Below, one piece after another: positions 29,437 through 38,326 of a stretch of DNA of 64,000 nt. Both the position numbers and the translations under genes were made by a program. The notes below the pieces were generated by a model, which saw only the letters and a program-made list of their open reading frames with translations, was not told where the DNA came from and did not search any database. Each line of letters opens with the position of its first letter. The stretch's first letter is position 1. The stretch comes from Eutrophocola sp964601805 (GTDB taxonomy: Bacteria; Pseudomonadota; Gammaproteobacteria; Pseudomonadales; Pseudohongiellaceae): the NCBI GenBank assembly GCA_964601805.1, contig CAZROW010000001.1:62001-126000 (forward strand), read 5' to 3'.

Positions 29437-29998
29437 GACCTTCCTCCCTCAGCATGGTGACCAGTGCAATCAGGGGCAAGCCCAGCAGGGCGTTGTAGTC
29501 CCGGCCCTCCAGGGCCTCAAAGAGCACGATACCGGTTGCCTCGACCCTGAAACATCCGGCACAGTCCAGGGGCTGGTCAATCTTGATGTAGGCCCGTATC
29601 TCCTCGTCGGTAAGCGACCTGAACCTGACTCGAAAGTGTTCTACATGGGTTCGCTGCTTGCCCGTTGCGGTATTGATGAGGGCCAGCCCGGTTCGAAAAT
29701 CCACGGTGTTGCCACTGCATAACTTGAGCTGCTTTCGCGCCGCTTCTTCATCCGCGGGTTTGCCCAGAATGAGACCTTGCAGCGTACAGGCCTGGTCGGA
29801 GCCAATCACCAGGCTGTTCGGGCAGTTTTCGGCCACAGCGCGGGCCTTTTCCAGGGCCAGCCTGCTGACATAATCATCGATCCCTTCATCGGCTTTGGGG
29901 GTTTCATCGATATCCGGGCTTAGGGTGTCAAACGGCAAATGTAACTGCCCAAGCATTTGCGCACGATACGGGGAGGAGGAAGCAAGAACCAGTTTCAT
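29408..29998 (-). CDS. yceF: Maf/YceF family nucleotide pyrophosphatase
   Basis: A 196-residue Maf-type nucleoside triphosphate pyrophosphatase. The start is the ATG at 29998 (MKLVLASSSPYRAQML). An ORF running to 30175 adds residues without family similarity and crosses the yceD promoter. Conserved parts are LASSSPYRAQMLG, DIDETP, SRLALEKARAVA, VIGSDQACTLQG and PLDCAGCFRVEATG. The position between rluC and yceD matches E. coli yceF, whose product hydrolyses m7GTP and prevents its incorporation. Its 3' end overlaps rluC by 29 bases convergently. Confidence 0.92.
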   Translation of the reverse strand: MKLVLASSSPYRAQMLGQLHLPFDTLSPDIDETPKADEGIDDYVSRLALEKARAVAENCPNSLVIGSDQACTLQGLILGKPADEEAARKQLKLCSGNTVDFRTGLALINTATGKQRTHVEHFRVRFRSLTDEEIRAYIKIDQPLDCAGCFRVEATGIVLFEALEGRDYNALLGLPLIALVTMLREEGLNPLLIAGS

Positions 29999-30049
29999 AA
30001 CAATCCAAGTATAATCAATGGCTTTGGGGGCTAAAAACGCTAAATTTCT

Positions 30050-30078
30050 TTGACAGCAGGGGACTTCATGCCTATTAT
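30050..30078 (+). promoter_or_regulatory. strong sigma70-type promoter of yceD-rpmF
   Basis: A perfect TTGACA (30050-30055), a 17-base spacer and TATTAT (30073-30078) form the best promoter match in the window. The expected start site (about 30084-30086) falls next to the yceD ATG at 30087, implying a leaderless or nearly leaderless transcript. Confidence 0.72.
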
Positions 30079-30086
30079 GCGCGCCT

Positions 30087-30683
30087 ATGTCGATTGACCC
30101 GTTCCCAGCGCGCGTTGCAGCACGTAAATTGTGCGACGGAAACGGGACAATAAACAGCTCCATACCTCTTGGCAAACTCCTGCGTTTAAGTGAGTACCTG
30201 GATGATCAATCTGGCCAGGCGGAGGTGTGTTTAAGCTTTGACAGGGATGCCAGCGGATGTTGTTGCCTGACCGGCACGGTCAGTGCCAGTGTCAACATGG
30301 TGTGCCAGCGTTGCCTGGATGTCACAAAGGTGGAACTGGCCTCAGCACTGGATATCAAGATTGCCGGTACTGAGAAGGAAGCACAGCGCATTGCCGAAAG
30401 CAGCGCTGATCCCCTGGAAAAACTGGAAGTGGTCGTCTGTGATGATGGCGAGCTTGATCTGCTCTCAATCGTCGAAGACGAACTGATCATGAGTCTGCCC
30501 ATTGTGGCGGTCCATGACAATGAACAGTGCAACGCGGCTCTGAACTCCCTGCAAAACAGCGCAGAGAATCCCGAGCCGGACAGACAGGGCAATATCAAGG
30601 GCCTTGATGTGCTGGAAAAGCTTAGACAGGAACTGCAACAGGAAAGTGAGAATCAACCGGGTAACAAGACCCGAAAAGACTGA
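30087..30683 (+). CDS. yceD: YceD family protein (DUF177), 23S rRNA accumulation protein
   Basis: A 198-residue DUF177 protein. Conserved features are a CxxC-type pair in VNMVCQRCLDV, the central block LDLLSIVEDELIMSLPIVAVHDNEQC and a C-terminal LDVLEKLRQEL. YceD is cotranscribed with rpmF in many bacteria and is needed for normal 23S rRNA levels. The ATG at 30087 fits the E. coli N-terminus (LDP-x-R-like SIDPFPARVAARKL) even though it sits at the predicted transcription start. rpmF follows after 60 bases. Confidence 0.92.
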   Translation: MSIDPFPARVAARKLCDGNGTINSSIPLGKLLRLSEYLDDQSGQAEVCLSFDRDASGCCCLTGTVSASVNMVCQRCLDVTKVELASALDIKIAGTEKEAQRIAESSADPLEKLEVVVCDDGELDLLSIVEDELIMSLPIVAVHDNEQCNAALNSLQNSAENPEPDRQGNIKGLDVLEKLRQELQQESENQPGNKTRKD

Positions 30684-30743
30684 ATCTGATCAATAAATCA
30701 ATAAAGGGATTCAGAGTGACAGGTTTAACCGAGGAATCGAACC

Positions 30744-30923
30744 ATGGCCGTACAGAAGAGTAAAGTGTCCCGCGCCAGGCGCAACAAGCGTCGTGCTCAT
30801 GATGGATTGACCAGCGCAACCATCTCTACAGATGCAGAAACCGGTGAAAGGCATCGTCGTCATCACATGACGCCTGATGGTTTTTTCAAAGGCAGGCAGA
30901 TCGTCCGTAACAGCGACGACTGA
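30744..30923 (+). CDS. rpmF: 50S ribosomal protein L32
   Basis: A 59-residue protein read directly from the sequence, beginning MAVQKSKVSRARRNKRRAHD and continuing with the L32 pattern HRRHHMTPDGFF. The GAGG at 30731-30734 is its ribosome-binding site. It follows yceD, as in nearly all gammaproteobacteria. What is unusual is that plsX, which normally comes next, is missing: fabD follows after 245 bases. Confidence 0.95.
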   Translation: MAVQKSKVSRARRNKRRAHDGLTSATISTDAETGERHRRHHMTPDGFFKGRQIVRNSDD

Positions 30924-30962
30924 TTGGCCCCAGTTGCCACCAGGCCACGCAGGTTTCAACTC

Positions 30963-30995
30963 GAAAGCAGCTCACCAGGGCTGCTTTCTGCTTTA
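30963..30995 (+). terminator. possible terminator/hairpin after rpmF
   Basis: A perfect 9-bp stem gaaagcagc (30963-30971) / gctgctttc (30980-30988) with an 8-base loop is followed by a weak T-rich stretch. It may end the yceD-rpmF transcript or attenuate it before fabD. Confidence 0.5.
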
Positions 30996-31168
30996 TAGTG
31001 ATAAATAACTACAGTTTCTATTTATGTGGTTACTTTTACTAGATACTTGAATTTGCTGCCTGGAAACCCGCTGACAGACGTTATTTAAAACACCTTTGCA
31101 GTATCGGATTTTCAGAAACCACATTGGCAACTCCAGTGTTGCCGACATTCCAGAGAGGTATATCGCAG

Positions 31169-32116
31169 ATGCAGGCTAGCCATACCGGTTATATTTTTCC
31201 GGGCCAGGGTTCGCAGAAAACGGGCATGCTCAGCGAACTGGCCGGGGAATATCCTGGCGTCAAGGCAACCTTTGATGAAGCAAGCCAGGTACTGGGTTAC
31301 GACCTCTGGGACCTGGTCCAGCACGGTGCCAGCGAAGAGCTTGCCAAGACCCACATCCAGCAGCCCGCCATTGTCACTGCCTCTATTGCTATCTGGCGTC
31401 TCTGGCAGGAGCAGGGCGGACAATCACCGGTGATAGCCGCCGGGCACAGCCTGGGTGAATATTCTGCTCTGACCGCTGCCGGTGCACTGTCATTTGTGGA
31501 TGCTGTCAGCCTGGTCCAGAAGCGTGGGCAGTACATGCAAACTGCAGTACCGCTTGGTGAAGGCGGTATGGCTGCTATCGTGGGACTGGATGACGAGAAG
31601 ATCCTGAAAGCCTGTGAAGAAGCCAGGCAGGGCGAGGAAGTCGCCGCAGTGAACTTCAACTCACCCGGACAGGTGGTTATCTCCGGTCATACCGACGCGG
31701 TAAACAGGGCCTCAGCACTTTGCAAGGAAGCAGGGGCCAAACGTGCCCTGCCACTGCCAGTCAGTGCACCATTCCATTCTATTCTCATGAAGCCCGCAGC
31801 CGAGAAATTTGCCGCAGACCTGGACGCGGTGACACTCAATCCACCCGAGTTTCCCGTCATACAGAATTTTGGCCTGGCATCATCCAGCGACCCTGCTGTC
31901 ATTCGTGACAACCTGGTCAGCCAGATTTACAACCCGGTCCCCTGGGTTTCCACCATTAACCGCTTTGCTGAAGCCGGAATTACCACAGTGATTGAAATGG
32001 GGCCTGGCAAGGTACTCAATGGGCTGAACAAACGCATCAATCCGGATATGACCGCCGCCTCGGTCAATGATCCTGCCAGTCTCCAGGAAGCCCTGGCCCT
32101 GGTAGCCAGCGCCTGA
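31169..32116 (+). CDS. fabD: malonyl CoA-acyl carrier protein transacylase
   Basis: A 315-residue acyltransferase loading malonyl groups onto ACP. The start is the ATG at 31169 with AGAGAGG upstream. The ORF opens earlier at 31124 but the added residues are not conserved. The motifs FPGQGSQ and GHSLGEYSA (nucleophile S94) are present, together with the catalytic-His segment APFHSILM. This gene opens the fatty-acid run fabD-fabG-acpP-fabF. Confidence 0.95.
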   Translation: MQASHTGYIFPGQGSQKTGMLSELAGEYPGVKATFDEASQVLGYDLWDLVQHGASEELAKTHIQQPAIVTASIAIWRLWQEQGGQSPVIAAGHSLGEYSALTAAGALSFVDAVSLVQKRGQYMQTAVPLGEGGMAAIVGLDDEKILKACEEARQGEEVAAVNFNSPGQVVISGHTDAVNRASALCKEAGAKRALPLPVSAPFHSILMKPAAEKFAADLDAVTLNPPEFPVIQNFGLASSSDPAVIRDNLVSQIYNPVPWVSTINRFAEAGITTVIEMGPGKVLNGLNKRINPDMTAASVNDPASLQEALALVASA

Positions 32117-32132
32117 AAACGAGGACGAGTCA

Positions 32133-32876
32133 ATGAATGATCAAGTAAACAGGATTGCAGTAGTGACAGGGGCCTCGCGGGGCATCGGCAAGGCAATTGC
32201 ACTCGAACTGGGCAAGACGGCCACCGTCATAGGCACCGCAACCTCTGAATCCGGCGCTGACAACATCACCGCCTACCTGGCAGAAAACAATATTGCCGGT
32301 AAAGGCTACTGCCTGGATGTGTCTTCCGATGAATCCATCGCCGCTTTTTGCCAATCTGTGCAGGATGAGTTTGGCCCTGTTGCCATCCTGGTCAACAATG
32401 CCGGGATTACTCGCGACAATATCCTGATGCGAATGAAAAACGACGAATGGGACCAGGTTATCAATACCAACCTCAGTTCCATTTACCGCATGTCCAAGGC
32501 CCTGGTCAGGGGCATGACCAAGGCGCGCTGGGGACGCATCGTCAGCATCAGTTCCGTGGTGGGCTCAAGTGGCAATATCGGCCAGTCCAACTATGCAGCA
32601 GCCAAGGCGGGGCTTGAAGGATTTTCCCGCGCCCTGGCAATGGAAATCGGTTCACGGGGTATTACCGTGAATGCTGTTGCACCAGGTTTTATCGACACCG
32701 ATATGACCCGGGAACTGGGCGAGGAACAAACGGCGGCATTGCTGTCAAAAATACCCATGGCACGCTATGGACAGCCTGAAGAGGTCGCTGCAGTAGTGGC
32801 TTTTCTTGCGTCAGATCAAGCAGGTTATATAACGGGTGAAACTGTTCATGTAAACGGTGGAATGTATATGGGATAA
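32133..32876 (+). CDS. fabG: 3-oxoacyl-[acyl-carrier-protein] reductase
   Basis: A 247-residue short-chain dehydrogenase, the NADPH-dependent ketoreductase of fatty acid elongation. The cofactor motif is VTGASRGIGKAIA near residue 10. NNAG is followed by the catalytic Ser-Tyr-Lys set in ISSVVGSSGN and SNYAAAKAG. The C-terminal GYITGETVHVNGGMYMG is typical of FabG. It starts 16 bases after fabD. Confidence 0.96.
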   Translation: MNDQVNRIAVVTGASRGIGKAIALELGKTATVIGTATSESGADNITAYLAENNIAGKGYCLDVSSDESIAAFCQSVQDEFGPVAILVNNAGITRDNILMRMKNDEWDQVINTNLSSIYRMSKALVRGMTKARWGRIVSISSVVGSSGNIGQSNYAAAKAGLEGFSRALAMEIGSRGITVNAVAPGFIDTDMTRELGEEQTAALLSKIPMARYGQPEEVAAVVAFLASDQAGYITGETVHVNGGMYMG

Positions 32877-33068
32877 TTCCCAAATACGTTTTATACAGCA
32901 TTGAAAATACGGCATTTTTTTGCCGGAAAATTAAAGGGTTTTTAAGATTACATAATTAATTAAGTTACGGTAAACTGCGCTCAATATCGGGGTTGGCCCC
33001 GACAAACAGTTACCAGATTTTTAATTCAAATCTTTGTCTACCAGGAGCTAACAGGAGCTAAGAAGAAT

Positions 33069-33302
33069 ATGAGTAGCGTTGAAGAACGAGTAAAAAAGAT
33101 TGTCGCCGAACAACTCGGAGTGAAAGAAGAAGAGGTGAAAAGCGAATCATCTTTTGTCGAGGATCTGGGTGCTGATTCCCTGGATACCGTAGAACTGGTT
33201 ATGGCCCTGGAAGAAGAATTCGAAACAGAAATTCCTGACGAAGAAGCTGAAAAAATCACGACAGTGCAACTGGCTATCAACTACGTCAACGAACATCTGT
33301 AA
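33069..33302 (+). CDS. acpP: acyl carrier protein
   Basis: A 77-residue acidic carrier protein. The phosphopantetheine attachment serine is S37 in GADSLDTVELVMALEEEFE, the ACP signature. The upstream 192-base spacer holds a GGGG/CCCC hairpin (32987-33002) and AT-rich sequence, so acpP probably has its own promoter, fitting its need for high expression. A terminator follows. Confidence 0.97.
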   Translation: MSSVEERVKKIVAEQLGVKEEEVKSESSFVEDLGADSLDTVELVMALEEEFETEIPDEEAEKITTVQLAINYVNEHL

Positions 33303-33324
33303 TTACCAGACCGGGTAATTCAAG

Positions 33325-33358
33325 AAGCTACTTTCGGTCTTCCGGAAGTAGCTTTTTT
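33325..33358 (+). terminator. rho-independent terminator after acpP
   Basis: A 13-bp stem (33325-33337 with 33342-33354, one G-U pair) with a four-base loop is followed by a T-run. It would insulate or attenuate acpP transcription ahead of fabF. Confidence 0.88.
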
Positions 33359-33474
33359 ATTGGCTCAACCGAAACCGTATTGCCGAGTTTTGCGTAGAAG
33401 ATAACGTCACTGAGCGTTGTTTCATGGCAGGATTATTCAGTATAGTTACGGCAAAAAATTCCAAGGAATAACAA

Positions 33475-34713
33475 TTGTCCAGAAGAAGAGTCGTTATCAC
33501 CGGGATGGGAGCAATCACCCCGCTTGGCAACAGTGTTAAAAGCACCTGGGACGGTCTGAAAGCTGGGAAAAGCGGCATTTCCCTGATCGATGAATTTGAT
33601 GCATCCGCCTACAGCACCCGCTTTGGTGGTCTGATCAGGGACTTCAATGTCGAGGAATACATGCCCCTGCGAGAAGCCAGGCGCATGGATGAATTCCTAC
33701 ACTATGGCATTGCCGCCGGCAAACAGGCAATGACTGATGCCGGATTCGAATCAGCAGGCTATGACCCTGACCGGGTCGGGGTGGCGATCGGTTCGGGGAT
33801 TGGCGGCATCAGCAATATTGAAAATACCGTTGAACTGATCAAGGATCGCGGTCCCCGCAAGATATCTCCCTATTTCGTACCAGGCTCCATCATCAACATG
33901 GTAGCGGGCACTCTTTCCATCGACTTCAATCTCAAGGGGCCAAACCTGGCCGTTTCCACGGCCTGTACCACCGGCACGCATTGTATTGGCCTGGCTGCCC
34001 GCATGATTGCCTATGGTGATGCCGATGCCATGGTAGCGGGCGGGGCTGAAAAACCCCTGTCCAAGGCAGGCCTGGGCGGATTCTGCGCCGCCAGGGCATT
34101 ATCCACCCGTAATGATGATCCCACCGTCGCCAGCAGACCCTGGGATGCAGATCGTGACGGTTTCGTGCTCAGTGACGGGGCCGGTATTCTGCTGCTGGAA
34201 GAATATGAGGCGGCCAAAAAACGTGGTGCCAATATCTATGCAGAGGTGGCAGGATTTGGCATGAGTGGCGATGCCTACCACATCACCTCACCCTCCGAGA
34301 ACGGCGAAGGGGCAGCGCGCTGTATGCAAAATGCCCTGAACGATGCCGGGCTTGATGCTTCCCAGGTTCAGTACATCAACGCCCATGGTACATCCACCAT
34401 GGCAGGGGACCTGGCTGAAACCATGGCAGTGAAGCAGGTATTCGGCAATCACAGTGAGAATCTCGCCGTGAGCTCCATCAAGTCCATGATCGGTCATTCC
34501 CTGGGAGCAACTGGTGCCGTGGAAGCCATATTCTCCATCATGAGCATGTTGGAGGGTGTCGTTCCGCCCACCATCAACCTGGATAAACCCGGCGAGGGTT
34601 GCGACCTGGATTATGTCCCCAACACGGCAAGGGACATGTCAATGACAGCTGTCATGAGCAATTCCTTTGGCTTTGGCGGTACCAACGGCAGCCTGATTCT
34701 GTCCCGGATCTGA
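33475..34713 (+). CDS. fabF: beta-ketoacyl-ACP synthase II
   Basis: A 412-residue condensing enzyme (KAS II) starting at TTG with AAGGA nine bases upstream. The Cys-His-His triad is visible: C164 in VSTACTTGTH, then NAHGTSTMAGD and IGHSLGATGA. The nucleotide-free thiolase-fold motifs GSGIGG and SNSFGFGGTNGS are present. It elongates acyl-ACP with malonyl-ACP. Because no fabH is in the cluster, the initiating condensing enzyme must lie elsewhere. pabC follows after 11 bases. Confidence 0.96.
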   Translation: MSRRRVVITGMGAITPLGNSVKSTWDGLKAGKSGISLIDEFDASAYSTRFGGLIRDFNVEEYMPLREARRMDEFLHYGIAAGKQAMTDAGFESAGYDPDRVGVAIGSGIGGISNIENTVELIKDRGPRKISPYFVPGSIINMVAGTLSIDFNLKGPNLAVSTACTTGTHCIGLAARMIAYGDADAMVAGGAEKPLSKAGLGGFCAARALSTRNDDPTVASRPWDADRDGFVLSDGAGILLLEEYEAAKKRGANIYAEVAGFGMSGDAYHITSPSENGEGAARCMQNALNDAGLDASQVQYINAHGTSTMAGDLAETMAVKQVFGNHSENLAVSSIKSMIGHSLGATGAVEAIFSIMSMLEGVVPPTINLDKPGEGCDLDYVPNTARDMSMTAVMSNSFGFGGTNGSLILSRI

Positions 34714-34724
34714 CCGGGGGCGTC

Positions 34725-35555
34725 ATGCCAGTCAATGGTCAGCCGCATGAATCAATCGCTACCAGTGACAGGGGGCTGGCCTACGGCGACGGTCTTTTCG
34801 AAACCATACTCATTCACCAGGGCACACCGATCTTGCTGGCTGCACACCTGGACAGACTCGAGGAAGGTGCCCGGCGACTGAAAATCCCCCTGGACCGAGG
34901 ACAACTGGAAGCAGAGATTGCAGAACTGTCCGCAAATTTCCCGGAGCAGGGTGTGCTCAAGCTTATGGTCACCCGTGGCAGTGGCGGTCGCGGCTATGCG
35001 CCGCCTGATTCACCTGAACCTGTACATATTCTTGGCTTGCATGATCTGCCTGCTTACCCGGACAACCTGTTTTCCAGCGGCATTGATGTGTTTGTCTGCC
35101 AGCAACGCCTGGCCAGGCAACCGGCCCTGGCAGGCATCAAGCACCTCAACAGGCTTGAGCAGGTACTGGCCTCCATGGAGTGGCCGAACGATACTTACAT
35201 GGAAGGCCTGATGCTGGATACCGAAGGCCATGTCATTGAAGGGACACGCAGCAACATTTTCTGGGTGCAGGACGGGGAGTTAATGACACCATCACTTTTT
35301 CAGTGTGGTGTTGCCGGTATCATGCGCAATTACCTGGCCAGCTGCCTGGGGCAGGTCAGGGAAGTGGATGACTGCAGCCTGGCACAGCTATGCAAAGCCC
35401 GAGAGGTCTTTTTCTGCAACAGTATCTTTGGTGTCTGGCCGGTCAGGAAAATTCAAAGCGGTGATACCGAGGTGACTTTTCCGGCAGACCAGCGTCATTT
35501 TTCCCATGTGGCGAACAAAGCTGTCAGCGAATTGCTTGCATCGGTTTCAACGTAA
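34725..35555 (+). CDS. pabC: aminodeoxychorismate lyase
   Basis: A 276-residue PLP fold-type IV lyase that converts 4-amino-4-deoxychorismate to p-aminobenzoate and pyruvate for folate synthesis. The ATG at 34725 is chosen: the conserved SDRGLAYGDGLFETI begins soon after, and the longer ORF overlaps fabF. The PLP lysine lies in AGIKHLNRLEQ, and EGTRSNIFWV binds the cofactor. Its partner PabB is encoded at about 53 kb. Confidence 0.93.
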   Translation: MPVNGQPHESIATSDRGLAYGDGLFETILIHQGTPILLAAHLDRLEEGARRLKIPLDRGQLEAEIAELSANFPEQGVLKLMVTRGSGGRGYAPPDSPEPVHILGLHDLPAYPDNLFSSGIDVFVCQQRLARQPALAGIKHLNRLEQVLASMEWPNDTYMEGLMLDTEGHVIEGTRSNIFWVQDGELMTPSLFQCGVAGIMRNYLASCLGQVREVDDCSLAQLCKAREVFFCNSIFGVWPVRKIQSGDTEVTFPADQRHFSHVANKAVSELLASVST

Positions 35556-35593
35556 CAGTTTCGCAAACAGCTACAGATAATTACTCCGGACTC

Positions 35594-36628
35594 ATGGCTG
35601 ACGAGAAACATCAACAAGCACCGCGAATTCCCATCAGCAAAAAGAAGGTGCTCTTGTGGGGCTGGATCCTGCTGCTTTGTGGTCTGTTGCGCGTCATTTT
35701 TTTCGTCCAGCATATCAATGCACCTGTCGCGATAAACGACGACCAGGTCATCGAAGTACGAGCCGGCATGACCTTCAACCAGCTGGTGAACCAGCTGGCC
35801 AGCCAGGACATCCTGGATTACCCCTTTGATGTGCGCCTGTATGGTCGCCTCAGTGGTCGTGCCAATGCCATACAGGCCGGTGATTACCTGCTGACGCCGG
35901 GCATGACAGCCACCGGCTTGTTGGACAAGCTGGCTTCCGGTGACGTCATTGTCTACCAGGTGGTCTTGCTGGAAGGCTGGACCCTCGCGCAGGCTTTGCA
36001 GGCCATTCAGGCGCACCCGATGATCACGGTGGAATTGCCGGCCAATGATCCGTCAGCATTGCAGTCACTGCTTGGCAGTGAGAGCTATCCCGAGGGCATG
36101 ATTTTTCCCGATACCTATAATTTCAGTCGTGGTACCACCGACAGGCAAATACTCCAGAGAGCCTTCACACTGATGCAATCCGTGCTGTCAGAAGAATGGG
36201 CTGCCAGGGATGTCGGGCTGCCCTATGAGGAACCCTATGAAGCCCTGGTCATGGCATCGATCGTTGAAAAAGAAACCGGTCTGGCCAGTGAACGACAGCA
36301 AATTGCCGGCGTCTTCGTACGACGATTGCAGCGCAACATGCGACTGCAAACTGACCCGACAGTAATCTATGGCCTTGGCAGCGATTTTACCGGTGACCTG
36401 ACGCGAGCCGATTTGCGCCGCAGGACACCTTACAACACTTACATGAATGCCGGCCTGCCCCCTACACCGATTGCATTACCCGGCAGGGAGTCACTTTATG
36501 CCAGCCTGCACCCCGACGAGGGTGATACACTCTATTTTGTTGCCCGCGGTGACGGCAGTCATTATTTTTCCAGCACACTGGAAGAACATGAACGGGCAGT
36601 TCAGCAATACCAGTTAGGTGGACAGTAG
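35594..36628 (+). CDS. mltG: endolytic transglycosylase MltG (YceG-like)
   Basis: A 344-residue membrane-anchored lytic transglycosylase that cuts nascent glycan strands. One N-terminal membrane segment (about residues 17-38) is followed by a LysM-like subdomain and the YceG catalytic domain. The latter contains MASIVEKETGLASERQQIAGVFVRRL with the catalytic Glu, LQTDPTVIYGLG and a terminal YTNPxxTYxxxGLPPxPIANPG-like segment, here RTPYNTYMNAGLPPTPIALPG. The pabC-mltG-tmk-holB order is conserved in gammaproteobacteria. Confidence 0.94.
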   Translation: MADEKHQQAPRIPISKKKVLLWGWILLLCGLLRVIFFVQHINAPVAINDDQVIEVRAGMTFNQLVNQLASQDILDYPFDVRLYGRLSGRANAIQAGDYLLTPGMTATGLLDKLASGDVIVYQVVLLEGWTLAQALQAIQAHPMITVELPANDPSALQSLLGSESYPEGMIFPDTYNFSRGTTDRQILQRAFTLMQSVLSEEWAARDVGLPYEEPYEALVMASIVEKETGLASERQQIAGVFVRRLQRNMRLQTDPTVIYGLGSDFTGDLTRADLRRRTPYNTYMNAGLPPTPIALPGRESLYASLHPDEGDTLYFVARGDGSHYFSSTLEEHERAVQQYQLGGQ

Positions 36629-36633
36629 TAAAA

Positions 36634-37308
36634 ATGAACAACAAATCTGCAACAGGTAAAGCCGGTTTCATCGTGCTTGAAGGTGTTGATGGGGCAGGCA
36701 AGGGCGTGCAAAGCCGCAAGCTGCTGGCTGCGATGCAGGCAGCGGGTTTGCCTGCACTGCTGACACGCGAACCTGGCGGCTCACCCGGGGCCGAGGAAAT
36801 TCGCCGGCTGATCGTGGAAGGTGATGTTGGCCGCTGGGATGACATGACCGAATTACTGTTGATCTATGCAGCCAGGCGTTCCCACCTGACAGAAACTATC
36901 TGGCCAGCACTGGCAAAGGGCACCTGGGTGATTTCAGATCGTTTTGCCGATTCATCACGGGCATTCCAGGGGGTCGCAGGCGGGCTTGGGCTGGACGTTG
37001 TCGAAACCGTACATCAACAGGTTGTTGGCGATTTCATACCCGATCTGACCCTGATTCTCGACCTGGACCCGTCTGTTTCACTGGCACGGGCCGATGCCAG
37101 GGGCAGCGGAGAAGATCGCTTTGAACAAAAAGGGCTTGAGTACCAGAGCAGGGTAAGGGAAGGCTTCAGGCAACTGGCACAATCCACACCGGAGTCTCGT
37201 GTACTCATCGATGCCTCGGGCAGTATTGAAACCGTTGCCCGTCAGATACTGGATACCATGAACATACACTTTGGTCTGAACCTGTCCCCTCAGGCGGAGA
37301 CTGCCTGA
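36634..37308 (+). CDS. tmk: thymidylate kinase
   Basis: A 224-residue dTMP kinase that makes dTDP. The P-loop is EGVDGAGKG near residue 12, the DR motif is SDRFADSSRAFQG, and the LID-like segment is RGSGEDRFEQKGLEYQSRVR. The usual Ser/Thr after the P-loop Lys is Gly here (GKGVQ), a mild deviation. The gene starts five bases after mltG and ends three bases before holB, so it is cotranscribed. Confidence 0.94.
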   Translation: MNNKSATGKAGFIVLEGVDGAGKGVQSRKLLAAMQAAGLPALLTREPGGSPGAEEIRRLIVEGDVGRWDDMTELLLIYAARRSHLTETIWPALAKGTWVISDRFADSSRAFQGVAGGLGLDVVETVHQQVVGDFIPDLTLILDLDPSVSLARADARGSGEDRFEQKGLEYQSRVREGFRQLAQSTPESRVLIDASGSIETVARQILDTMNIHFGLNLSPQAETA

Positions 37309-37311
37309 AGC

Positions 37312-38310
37312 ATGAGTGAGAATGCCACTGAATTATTGCCCTGGATGGGCGAGCAGTATTCGCGCCTGCTCGGTCTTTACTCCAGTGGCAAACTTGCCCA
37401 CGCCTACCTGTTTGGTGGCCAGCAGGGGCTCGGCAAATTCATGCTGGCAAGACATTTTGCCCATTACCTGCTTTGCAGTGAGAAACAGGATGACCAGCCT
37501 TGTGGTCACTGCCGGGAATGCCAGCTGCTGGCTGCGGGCACCCATGCTGACCTGAAGATTATCCAGCCTGAAGATTCCCGGGAAATCCGTATCGAGCAGG
37601 TGCGCGATACCATCGCCTTCATCAACAACACATCGCAGCGTGGTGGCTACAAGGTCGTTATCTTCAATCCGGCGGAAGCCATGAATGTCAGCAGTGCCAA
37701 TGCGCTTCTGAAGGCCCTTGAAGAACCCTCCAGCAGCACATTGCTGATCCTGATCTCCCATCAGCCGGCCTTGTTGATGGCAACCATTCGCAGTCGCTGC
37801 CACATGCTCAAGTTCACCCGCCCGTCACCTGAAGTGGTCATCCCCTGGCTTGAAGAAAAAAATATTCGGGCTTCGGCCACGGAGCTGTTGCGAATCGCCA
37901 ATAATGTTCCACTGCGTGCACTGGAATATGCTGATGATGACGCCCTGCATGACAGGACGGTGCTCCATGGTGTGCTGGAACAATTACTCAGTGGCAATAT
38001 CTCAATTGCACGCGCTGCCGCCGAGTGTGAAGGCTATGACATTGAAGACAACATTGAAGGCATGATGTTTTGTACATCAGACATCCTGTCTCACAACCAG
38101 AGCGCCAGGGCAGGGGAACACAATGACCTTGATGACCACGATCTGCAAAATCTCGCGGTGTTTTTCCAGGAACGTACTAGACTGAAGAAGCTTCACGATT
38201 TTTATCGTGAGCTGCTCAAAACACGGCGTGCTATCAACAGCAGTTCCAATCCAAACACCCTGTTGATACTGGAATCGTTATTTTATAGCTGGGCCGCGAC
38301 AGTTAAATAA
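37312..38310 (+). CDS. holB: DNA polymerase III subunit delta'
   Basis: A 332-residue clamp-loader subunit. An AAA+ domain with GGQQGLGKFMLARHFAHYLLC is followed by the zinc-binding cysteines CGHCRECQLLAAGTHADL and the SRC-type arginine segment TIRSRCHMLKF. The C-terminal helical collar domain completes the protein. It assembles with DnaX and HolA to load the beta clamp. It is located between tmk and pilZ, as in Pseudomonas. Confidence 0.94.
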   Translation: MSENATELLPWMGEQYSRLLGLYSSGKLAHAYLFGGQQGLGKFMLARHFAHYLLCSEKQDDQPCGHCRECQLLAAGTHADLKIIQPEDSREIRIEQVRDTIAFINNTSQRGGYKVVIFNPAEAMNVSSANALLKALEEPSSSTLLILISHQPALLMATIRSRCHMLKFTRPSPEVVIPWLEEKNIRASATELLRIANNVPLRALEYADDDALHDRTVLHGVLEQLLSGNISIARAAAECEGYDIEDNIEGMMFCTSDILSHNQSARAGEHNDLDDHDLQNLAVFFQERTRLKKLHDFYRELLKTRRAINSSSNPNTLLILESLFYSWAATVK

Positions 38311-38326
38311 TTGCTTTTCGGAAACC

